A stretch of DNA of 64,000 nt from Methylobacter sp015476545 (GTDB lineage Bacteria; Pseudomonadota; Gammaproteobacteria; Methylococcales; Methylomonadaceae): contig NZ_CP197401.1 in assembly GCF_052162025.1 (NCBI RefSeq), positions 3,286,001 to 3,350,000 on the forward strand, read 5' to 3'. Made by a program: the position numbers and the translations under genes. Position 1 is the stretch's first letter; each line of letters begins with the position of its first letter. Shown here piece after piece: positions 15,211 through 22,603 of the stretch. Under the pieces are notes generated by a model. The model saw only the letters and a program-made list of their open reading frames with translations. It had not been told where the DNA came from and made no database searches.

Positions 15211-17592
15211 ATGCCTAAGTTTTTTTCAAAATCCCGTTTTACCGCCGTCGTGCTGGCCTTATCGCTGCTGCAACCCTCTTTACTGACAGTCGCTAATGCC
15301 GATCCCGGGCAAGTCATCGAACAGATCGAATTCCGCGACATCACCGTAGGCGATGCCCTGCGCATCCTGTCCGAGCAGTCCGACCTGAATATCATCGCTT
15401 CCAAGGAAGCCGCCGAGATACAAGTCACGATGTTCCTGCGCCGCGTGACGTCCATGGAAGTGATCGATGCCATCGCCAAAACCTACAACCTCTGGTATCA
15501 GCGCGACGTCAACTCCAACATCGTGCGCATCTACACGGTCAAGGAATATCGGCTGGAACAGGTCGAATTCAAAAAGGAAGAAACGGAAATCTTCACGATG
15601 AAGAACGCCAAAAATGCGCTGGATCTGGCCGAGACCATCAAAAACCTGTTTTCGGAACGCGTCACGTTGAGCTACGGAAAAAACGAGCGGGAAATCATGA
15701 CGGATCTGTCCCAGCGTTTTCAACGCTTCAATATGATCGACGGCCGCTCAACCCTGACCTCGTCCCGTGGCGGCTCAGGCGGCGGTGGCAACACCGGCGG
15801 AAGCGGCAGCAACTCAACCAGTATCAATGCCGGCAGCGGCGGCATGTTGGGCAACCAGGTAGGTATTTCTGCCAGGGGACAAGAAAACAGCAGCAGAGAA
15901 ATTGAATTGGAAGAGCAACTGCGGGTCAGCACCGACATTTTGCGCAAATTCGCCGAGTCCAAAGACGGTACACAGGGTTTAATCACCGGCGATATAGCCC
16001 AGAGCAGCGGGCTGCTGGATCAGACCATCCGGCATCAGGCGCCGATTTATGTCGGCGTCATCAAGCACCAGAACCGGGTGCTGGTCCGTACCCGCGACCA
16101 GGATGCGATGGCTGAGATCCGCCAGCTGTACAAGAAGCTGGATACCGAAAGCTCGATGCTGCTGATGGAAGTCAAGGTCTTGTCCATCGATTTGTCGGAC
16201 GGGTACGACTCGCTGTTCGATTTCAAGCTCAAAACCAATAACGCCAATGTGGCTACACTGGGCGCCTCCAATACCGTCGGAGCTCAGGAAATTTTCGATA
16301 CCGGCCTGAGAGCCGCATCCGCAGCTTTCGATCCGTCACTGCTGGCTACAGTGGTCAGCAATAATTTCGAGGCCCGTCTGCAATTGCTGGAAAGAGAAGG
16401 ACGCGTCACGGAGCTGGCCACCCCCATGCTGATGACGACCAATCAGGAAGTCAGCCGCGTGTTTGTCGGCGAGGAGAGGCCCATCATCAGCGGTTATTCG
16501 GCATCGGCCACCGTGGCCAGCGGAGCAGGACTCGGCACGGGCAACGTCGTGCAGCAGCCGATTCTGGTCCCTGAGACCGACGTGCGCGCCATCGGCACCA
16601 CCCTGCTGCTGACGCCGAATATCAATTCGGACAGGACAGTCGGCATCCAGATACTGGTCGAGCAATCCACCTTGTCGGCCGCCAAAGGCACGATTCCGGT
16701 GCAAATCGGCGAGACCCTGCAGGATGCCAATATCGATCTGGTGCAGGAACGCACGTTCAGCGGCACGATCGTCGCCAAGGATTCGACCGCGGTCGCCGTC
16801 GGCGGCCTGATCCAGGAAGCGGCCAGCAACAGCGAGAAAAAAGTGCCCATACTCGGCGACATTCCGGGCCTGGGCTTCTTTTTCCGGGAAGACGGCCAAT
16901 CGCGCACGCGCCGCGAATTGGTCATCATCATCAAGCCACATATCATGGAAACGCCGACAGAAGCGGCCGGCGTCAGCCACGAAGTCCTGGAGGAAAACAG
17001 CATCCATCCGAATGCGCTGGACGCCGGCACACTGGACGTCTATTCCAATCCGGACCGGCGCCATAAAGGCTATGTGCTGGAGCAGCCTTTCAAGGAGTAC
17101 AGCAAGCAAGATGCCTTCGATAAATACCGCGGCCGCGGCGATTCGAGGGAATTCCCGGAAAATCGCCGGGCTGCGTCACCATCAGCAGCGGCGCCGGCGC
17201 CCTCGCCTGCCCAGCAGATTTATGTGGACCTGACCCGCTATGCGTCGGAAGCCATCCGGCTGCCGCCCGAACAGCGCAAGATCGATCCCAAGATCACGCC
17301 TGTCAGGCTGAGCGAGTTCGAGCCGGTCGACCTGACCTACGATGCCAGAATCAAGGCGCTGCCGATTGCCGGCTGGCGCCAGGGCGGCATTTATGTCACG
17401 GCCGTGGAGCTGCACAATGTCTCGAATGACCGGGTGACGGTCGATTATCGCCGCCTGAAAGGCCGCTGGCTGGCTTCCACGATCGAAAACGAAACGCTGG
17501 CCGGGCAAACCGACCAGAGCCATGCGACGACCTATCTGTACCTGATTTCCTCCCAGCCATTCGAGGAAATTGTGGCCCCTGCGGCTCGTTAG
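15211..17592 (+). CDS. Secretin (PilQ/MshL/GspD family) with extra C-terminal DUF3438-like domain
   Basis: A 793-residue outer-membrane channel subunit with a signal peptide ending at ANA. A secretin STN/N0-like domain (FRDITVGDALRILSEQSDLN) and an N-domain precede a Gly/Ser linker (about residues 186-215). The secretin core spans about 300-590 and includes VEVKVLSIDLSDGY-like strands and VPILGDIPGLGFFF. After a disordered stretch rich in Pro/Ala there is a separate domain (about 669-790): VDLTRYASEAIRLP, DARIKALPIAGWRQGGIYVT, AVELHNVSNDRVTVDYRRLK and TTYLYLISSQPFEEIV. This resembles, from memory, the C-terminus of integrative-conjugative-element proteins of family DUF3438/TIGR03749. Such a tail is not part of ordinary PilQ, GspD or MshL. 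Confidence 0.88.
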   Translation: MPKFFSKSRFTAVVLALSLLQPSLLTVANADPGQVIEQIEFRDITVGDALRILSEQSDLNIIASKEAAEIQVTMFLRRVTSMEVIDAIAKTYNLWYQRDVNSNIVRIYTVKEYRLEQVEFKKEETEIFTMKNAKNALDLAETIKNLFSERVTLSYGKNEREIMTDLSQRFQRFNMIDGRSTLTSSRGGSGGGGNTGGSGSNSTSINAGSGGMLGNQVGISARGQENSSREIELEEQLRVSTDILRKFAESKDGTQGLITGDIAQSSGLLDQTIRHQAPIYVGVIKHQNRVLVRTRDQDAMAEIRQLYKKLDTESSMLLMEVKVLSIDLSDGYDSLFDFKLKTNNANVATLGASNTVGAQEIFDTGLRAASAAFDPSLLATVVSNNFEARLQLLEREGRVTELATPMLMTTNQEVSRVFVGEERPIISGYSASATVASGAGLGTGNVVQQPILVPETDVRAIGTTLLLTPNINSDRTVGIQILVEQSTLSAAKGTIPVQIGETLQDANIDLVQERTFSGTIVAKDSTAVAVGGLIQEAASNSEKKVPILGDIPGLGFFFREDGQSRTRRELVIIIKPHIMETPTEAAGVSHEVLEENSIHPNALDAGTLDVYSNPDRRHKGYVLEQPFKEYSKQDAFDKYRGRGDSREFPENRRAASPSAAAPAPSPAQQIYVDLTRYASEAIRLPPEQRKIDPKITPVRLSEFEPVDLTYDARIKALPIAGWRQGGIYVTAVELHNVSNDRVTVDYRRLKGRWLASTIENETLAGQTDQSHATTYLYLISSQPFEEIVAPAAR

Positions 17593-17610
17593 GGACACCT
17601 AAGGAACATC

Positions 17611-18780
17611 ATGGTCAAGAAATGCAGCTTAACACGTATCGGTTCATTACTCGTCTGCTGTCCTTTAGCGGCGCAGGCAGCGGGCATCGCCTCAGGCGCC
17701 GTGCCGGACATGAAAATGCATGTTTTTGAAGCGCCAGCCGGTGAACCGCCATTGACAGACAGTCGCGAAAACAGCAGCGGCGGCAGGCCGATGCACATGG
17801 TCATTTTTACCGAACCACCTTCGGGCGGACCTGCAACGGCCGATCAGGGCCAGACCATCAGCCTTGCCGCCAATGGCCCGGCCGTCGCCGAAAACTATCC
17901 GGAACCGGAGCATTACGATGACAGCCCGGAATTCCAGTTTGATTATTATATTGAAGGCGGCTATCGCCAGGATGATCTGGACTATACTATCGCCGCTCCG
18001 TCAGGCTCGCCCGATGTCCTGTCCGAACTGCAGTGGAAGGATGTGGAAAGCGCCATGTTTGAAACCGGCATCGACGTGACCTATGCCGATCACTGGCATG
18101 CGGAAGGCAAGTTCGCTTACGGCCAGGTTGTCGATGGCCATAATCAGGATTCCGATTACAAGCAGGATAATCGCCAGGGTGAATTCTCGCGCTCCTACAG
18201 CGCCAGCGACGATGGCGCGACAATCGAAGTATCAGGCGGGCTCGGCTATCACCTCGACATAGGCGGCAAGCGCTTTGCACCCCGTCTGCGTCTGACGCCC
18301 AAAGTCGGTTACGCCTTCCATACCCAGCAGTTCAATGACACCAATGGCATCCAGGTCATACCGGCGCTGGGCCATTTCGGCGGTCTGGACAGCACTTACG
18401 AAGCGACCTTTTTCGGTCCCTGGGGCGGGCTGGGAACACAACTGTTCCTGACCGACCGCCTCTCCTTACAGGGATCGGTCGAATATCACTGGGTTGATTT
18501 CGAAGGCACCGGCAACTGGAACCTGCGCGAGGATTTTCAGCATCCCAAAAGTTTCACCGATGAAGCGGAAGGCGACGGTATCGTAGCCTCGGCAGGCGGG
18601 CGCTACCGCATCAACCCGGCCTGGACGGTCAGCCTGTCTGCCGACTATCAGAAATGGAAAGCCAACAACAAGGGCATCAGCAAAACCTATTTTTCAGATG
18701 GTTCAACCGGTGAAACCCGGTTCAACGGCGTGAACTGGGATTCCTACGGCTTCAATCTGGGCATGGCTTACAGGTTTTGA
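17611..18780 (+). CDS. Outer-membrane beta-barrel protein (Pom/omptin-like) in the pilus operon
   Basis: A 389-residue exported protein with a signal peptide ending at QAA, a Pro-rich plug or linker (residues 25-105), and a barrel region with alternating aromatic strands ending in the terminal Phe (FNLGMAYRF), the standard BAM signal. Motifs such as YGQVVDGHNQDSDYKQDNR and VSGGLGYHLD recall the Protochlamydia outer-membrane-protein/omptin-like fold, without the omptin protease residues that I could verify. It begins 18 bp after the secretin stop with AAGGAAC as ribosome-binding site, so it belongs to the operon. An outer-membrane partner of the secretin or a surface anchor for the fibre is possible. 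Confidence 0.7.
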   Translation: MVKKCSLTRIGSLLVCCPLAAQAAGIASGAVPDMKMHVFEAPAGEPPLTDSRENSSGGRPMHMVIFTEPPSGGPATADQGQTISLAANGPAVAENYPEPEHYDDSPEFQFDYYIEGGYRQDDLDYTIAAPSGSPDVLSELQWKDVESAMFETGIDVTYADHWHAEGKFAYGQVVDGHNQDSDYKQDNRQGEFSRSYSASDDGATIEVSGGLGYHLDIGGKRFAPRLRLTPKVGYAFHTQQFNDTNGIQVIPALGHFGGLDSTYEATFFGPWGGLGTQLFLTDRLSLQGSVEYHWVDFEGTGNWNLREDFQHPKSFTDEAEGDGIVASAGGRYRINPAWTVSLSADYQKWKANNKGISKTYFSDGSTGETRFNGVNWDSYGFNLGMAYRF

Positions 18781-18818
18781 CAGCGTCAAGCAACTGACAA
18801 TCGGATACTCATCGGCTT

Positions 18819-20498
18819 ATGAACAAAACATCCCCTATCCCGGTTCAGGGCTTCACACTGATCGAAATGACGGTCGTGCTGCTGCTTATCACTTTGCTGG
18901 CCAGCGTCGCCATACGCGAAACCAACAGCTTGAGTTTTCAGGTCCGCTACGAACAGACCCAGGAGCGCCTGGAGCGCATCAGGGAAGCCATCCTCGGCAA
19001 TCCCCGGCAGATTATCAACGGCCAGCAGGCGGTGAGCGGGTTTGTGGCGGATATGGGGAGGTTGCCGGGAAGTATCAAGGAGTTAATTCAACTCTCCAGC
19101 TATTGTTCAGATGCTACAAAACTTACCAAAGCCGATTGTGAAAACACCCCAGATGCTGTTTGGTTTGGGCGCAAAAGCTATGGCTTTTGTAACCTGAATT
19201 TTCCCAACGAAACCCAATGCCTTGCCAATTCCGGCTCATGGACCCATTTGTTTTATGGCGGCTGGAACGGGCCATATTTGAATATCTCCGGTAATCCGGC
19301 TGATAGCGATGCTTTTACCGATGGTTGGGGACGTCCGGCGCAAGGTTACTGCTCCAATATCATTTATACTAACCAAACCACTTGCGAAGCAAACACCGCA
19401 GTGTGGACACCACTAGTTAGCGACAACAATTATGGATGGTATTACGCGACTTCTACCAACGACCTACTAATTCAGAGTTACGGCAAGGATCACGTTTCCG
19501 GCGGTGTGGATTATGATGCCGATTATCCGGCGCCCGCAAGTCAACCCGAAGTAAAAAGTCAGGATTGGTTGATTGATATTTCTGGAGGCATAAGCATTAA
19601 CTTTACGAAACAATTCGGAGCAAATAAATTTTGCGGCTTCAACGGACCAGCGGCAGCTACTCAATCTGCATGTAAAAATGCAGGAGGAACATGGGATGGA
19701 ACAGCCTGCACATTCGGGCAAGACAGTTGCAAATCCGTCGGGGGTAAGTGGAATAGTTGCTTTTTTACACCTTCTGCTTGTAGCGCAACGGGAGGCTCGT
19801 TGCAAGCCAGATGCCAGTTTACTGAGAAATCATGTAATGCCGCAGGAGGTTCCGGCTCATGGAATACTACTAATCGGATATGTCTTGATCTTCCCACTCA
19901 TCAAATTAACTGTGAAAACGCTGGCGGTTCCTGGAACGGCATAACTAATCGTTGTAATTTTAACGAATCGTCCTGCACCCTTGCTGGAGGCGCGTGGGTA
20001 ATGGATTGTGAATTTACAAATGCGACCTGCCCCACGGGCACTGCCGGCGTTACATGGGAAGATACCATCAAGCCCGATTCTTGCAATTTTACCCAAACGG
20101 CCTGCAAAACACTGAACGGTACTTCGGTAGGCAATGATTACTGCTATTTAAGCCATGGCGAAAACGTCGGAGCCAAATACAACCTTGCTAGCTGTGATGC
20201 GGCAGGTGGTTCATGGACAGGAAAAATATGCCTCAATGTATTTTACCGCGGCAGTAATTCATCAATAGTCAATGTCTCCAGCAATCCAATTAGCATTGAA
20301 GAAAATGGTGGATATCAGACCATTCAATTCAACTTTGCTATTAGCCCCATTTTGATTCCCGGAGGCCAAAACGCCATAGGTATCTACGAATACGACGGCG
20401 ATTGCAATCTGGATAATCCTCTTTACCCAGCCGGCCGCCAAAGCCCGATCCAGGTGGATTTCCACCCGCGCACCGGTTTGCCGGTCATCAATTGGTAA
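18819..20498 (+). CDS. Large pseudopilin with cysteine-repeat insert
   Basis: A 559-residue prepilin: the leader ends GFTLIEMTVVLLLITLLASV, with cleavage after Gly and Glu at +5. After the helix, residues 90-500 form an unusual insert with about eleven copies of a loose unit CxFTxxxCxxxGGxW, for instance CTFGQDSCKSVGGKWNS and CNFNESSCTLAGGAWVMD. The C-terminus (YEYDGDCNLDNPLY...) returns to pilin-like sequence. The even cysteine spacing implies many disulfides, so a rigid tip or minor pilin exposed at the surface is likely. The DNA of the insert (about 19090-20420) is visibly AT-richer than the gene ends, as if the domain had been acquired or replaced. Repeats diverge too far to be recent duplications. 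Confidence 0.82.
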   Translation: MNKTSPIPVQGFTLIEMTVVLLLITLLASVAIRETNSLSFQVRYEQTQERLERIREAILGNPRQIINGQQAVSGFVADMGRLPGSIKELIQLSSYCSDATKLTKADCENTPDAVWFGRKSYGFCNLNFPNETQCLANSGSWTHLFYGGWNGPYLNISGNPADSDAFTDGWGRPAQGYCSNIIYTNQTTCEANTAVWTPLVSDNNYGWYYATSTNDLLIQSYGKDHVSGGVDYDADYPAPASQPEVKSQDWLIDISGGISINFTKQFGANKFCGFNGPAAATQSACKNAGGTWDGTACTFGQDSCKSVGGKWNSCFFTPSACSATGGSLQARCQFTEKSCNAAGGSGSWNTTNRICLDLPTHQINCENAGGSWNGITNRCNFNESSCTLAGGAWVMDCEFTNATCPTGTAGVTWEDTIKPDSCNFTQTACKTLNGTSVGNDYCYLSHGENVGAKYNLASCDAAGGSWTGKICLNVFYRGSNSSIVNVSSNPISIEENGGYQTIQFNFAISPILIPGGQNAIGIYEYDGDCNLDNPLYPAGRQSPIQVDFHPRTGLPVINW

Positions 20499-20530
20499 AA
20501 TGTTCAAAATTCGTATTTATTTAATATTTC

Positions 20531-20768
20531 CAAGCGGAACGGGGTTTGCAACCCCGTTCCTAACGTTTCCATGATGTCTGAGTTAAGTGGCTGCTCTTAG
20601 CCTATGTCAAATATTTCGGACGGGGCAACATGCCCCGTCCGGCTCGAGGGCATTCGACACCATACAACGCTGGATATCGGCATTGACATGCAGTGCGAAT
20701 GAATTTGCACCTACATGAGTTTTCCGTGTCTCCGGCCAATTCTGTAGGGTCGAATTCATTCGACCTGA
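20531..20768. repeat. Dispersed intergenic repeat, copy 2, with further palindromes
   Basis: 20531-20655 is the inverted near-copy of 5509-5645: AAGCGGAACGGGGTTTGCAA, CATGATGTCTGAGTTAAGTG and GGGGCAACATGCCCC are all shared. The element continues with GTGCGAATGAATTTGCAC (20695-20712) and GGTCGAATTCATTCGACC (20749-20766), members of the palindrome family also seen at 11375. It separates the two downstream prepilin genes. Confidence 0.8.
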
Positions 20769-20820
20769 AACATAACTGTTCGACGAAAATATATCCACAC
20801 CAACAAATGAGAACAAAATA

Positions 20821-21516
20821 ATGAAACGGTTCCATAAAACACTGCAATCAGGCATGACGCTGCTGGAAATAACGGTAGTGCTGCTGGTGCTGATAGCACT
20901 GGCCGGCCTCGTCGTACCTTATGTCGGCGGCACAGGCAGCGCAGCCATGTGTAAGACGACCGATGCGACTCTACAGACTGTAAAGCAGGCTATCATGGGC
21001 GGGACCGCTGGGCCTGGGTATTATGCCGATACATTGGGATCATATCCCTCTATCGATAAAGCGAGCTCTGATTACAACCTGAAATATTTATTCGAGCAAG
21101 GATCATGGCCGGAATACAACCCTAAAACCGGCGTGGGCTGGCGCGGACCATATTTGTTAACAGGCAGTGTCATTAATGGTACTCTCCATGGCAGCTTTGG
21201 AACGGTATTTGATCCAGCCTCTCCCGCTACCACTGCTTATGTGCATGTCAATATAACAACCGATACCGGCTCGCAGGTTTTTGACGGCTGGCATCGGCCG
21301 GTCATTTTGCAAATTCCTTATTTTAATGATGCCTTGCAACCCGACTATGCGCGTCTAGTTTCAGCAGGCCCCGGCAGCGGCCTCAAATCTGAGGAGGCAG
21401 CAATTGATATAACCATTCAATCCCGTGGTGATAAGGACTCCTATCGCGGCGATGACCGCGTTTTATTCCTGAAAATCCCCGATCCCGGCAGCAATAGGTC
21501 TTGCGATGAATCATAA
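20821..21516 (+). CDS. Type IV prepilin-like protein (minor pilin)
   Basis: A 231-residue prepilin with leader ending at Gly11 and mature start MTLLEITVVLLVLIALAGLV (Glu at +5). Residues 20-45 of the mature part (VPYVGG) closely resemble the pilin at 7913. The globular part has GspG-like features: YADTLGSYPSIDKAS, then the WRGPYLLTGSV and FDGWHRPVILQIPY segments that recall major pseudopilins of type II systems, but two cysteines (SAAMCKTT and SNRSCDES) near its ends suggest a disulfide. It starts after a dispersed repeat, so a separate promoter is possible. Confidence 0.83.
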   Translation: MKRFHKTLQSGMTLLEITVVLLVLIALAGLVVPYVGGTGSAAMCKTTDATLQTVKQAIMGGTAGPGYYADTLGSYPSIDKASSDYNLKYLFEQGSWPEYNPKTGVGWRGPYLLTGSVINGTLHGSFGTVFDPASPATTAYVHVNITTDTGSQVFDGWHRPVILQIPYFNDALQPDYARLVSAGPGSGLKSEEAAIDITIQSRGDKDSYRGDDRVLFLKIPDPGSNRSCDES

Positions 21517-21566
21517 CGGCCAGGCTAACCAGCGGGATATAAAGTCAGCCGATGGGCCGAGGCGGC

Positions 21567-21998
21567 CTAACCTTCTCCAATCCCCGCCTCATTGCCATAA
21601 TAATCCAGCCCGGCAATCAGCCTCATTCTGACCTGATTGTCCGGCATGCCTAACCGTTTAAACGCGGCATTCATAGCCATGCGCTTGATGGCGTCAACGG
21701 AGCCATACCTGAAGCCGAACATTTTATTCTGCTTGCCAGCGGGAAAACAGCTCATAATCGCCGCGATTCTTTCATCGACGAGCTTGCGGGCTTTCTTCAG
21801 CTCTGCGGCAATCTCGGGCTTTAAGTCTGCCGGTATTTCATGATCAACATTAGCCGGCTCAACGGGCGGCAAGTTCGTTTGGACCTTGCGGCGTATTTCG
21901 GCCAGTTTTTTGCTGCCGCCCGGCTGCAAGACCAAGCCCAATTCATTAGCCGCCACTGTGGGTCGGCTTGATTCGGAGTCGCTCTGTTTTTTATCCAT
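21567..21998 (-). CDS. Conserved-looking hypothetical protein, 143 aa
   Basis: A soluble protein without signal peptide or membrane segment. The N-terminal 50 residues look disordered (MDKKQSDSESSRPTV). The rest is helical and basic, with ELKKARKLVDERIAAIMSCF and FGFRYGSVDAIKRMAMNAAF. I do not recognise a family. The ATG at 21998 with AGGTACAGG upstream is preferred over a start 33 nt earlier, which would overlap the ssb terminator. It lies just downstream of the ssb terminator on the same strand and is convergent with the last prepilin gene. Confidence 0.55.
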   Translation of the reverse strand: MDKKQSDSESSRPTVAANELGLVLQPGGSKKLAEIRRKVQTNLPPVEPANVDHEIPADLKPEIAAELKKARKLVDERIAAIMSCFPAGKQNKMFGFRYGSVDAIKRMAMNAAFKRLGMPDNQVRMRLIAGLDYYGNEAGIGEG

Positions 21999-22027
21999 CC
22001 TGTACCTGCCGATAGATTTTATTTCAT

Positions 22028-22057
22028 ACAAAAAAGCCCCTTTAATCAGGGGCTTAT
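22028..22057 (-). terminator. Rho-independent terminator after ssb
   Basis: Read on the minus strand: stem AAGCCCC (22034-22040) pairs with GGGGCTT (22049-22055) around an 8-nt loop and is followed by TTTTTTG. It lies about 35 bp beyond the ssb stop codon and should end the topB-ssb transcript. Confidence 0.85.
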
Positions 22058-22091
22058 TTAAGTTATTTACAAAACCAGTCTCAGGTATCCT

Positions 22092-22553
22092 CTAGAACGG
22101 AATGTCGTCATCATAAGGCGCATCGAAATTATCGTGACCGCTATCCTGCTGAGGATATGACGGCTCGCGTGCGCCTGATGACTGATAGTTTTGTCTGCCT
22201 CTTTGCTGGGATTGCGGCTCGCTTCGCGCGCCCTCGGCGTTACGCGGACCGACCAGATCCAGAATATTGGCGTTCACTTCCAGGCTGGTCCTGGTGGAGC
22301 CGTCTTTGGCCTGATATTCCCTCTGAGTCAGTTCGCCGGAAACGAACACCTGCTGGCCTTTTTTCAGGTAATTCTGCAATTGGCCTTCGGCGCGCTTACC
22401 CCATAAGACCACTGTGAACCATAGCGTCTGTTGCTTGTCGCCGAAGCCGATATTGTTGGCGACACTGACATTCAGCACGGCCTGGCCTGATGGCAGATAC
22501 CTGACTTCCGCGTCACGACCGACAGTGCCTGTAAAACTGAGTACGTTGCTCAT
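22092..22553 (-). CDS. ssb: Single-stranded DNA-binding protein
   Basis: A 153-residue OB-fold protein. The N-terminal 105 residues carry the SSB core (LSFTGTVGRDAEVRYLPSG, LWFTVVLWGKRAEGQLQNYL, GQQVFVSGELTQREYQAKDG). A Gln/Ser/Arg-rich linker follows, then the acidic tip YDDDIPF that recruits replication and repair proteins. It is shorter than E. coli SSB (178) in the linker. topB ends 50 bp upstream on the same strand; the pairing of TopB with SSB is functional, since TopB acts on single-stranded substrates. A well-placed hairpin terminator follows. Confidence 0.96.
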   Translation of the reverse strand: MSNVLSFTGTVGRDAEVRYLPSGQAVLNVSVANNIGFGDKQQTLWFTVVLWGKRAEGQLQNYLKKGQQVFVSGELTQREYQAKDGSTRTSLEVNANILDLVGPRNAEGARSEPQSQQRGRQNYQSSGAREPSYPQQDSGHDNFDAPYDDDIPF

Positions 22554-22603
22554 CTTTATCTCTCGTGATTGATCAAACGGCTATTATACCTTATATCGAG
22601 ACC

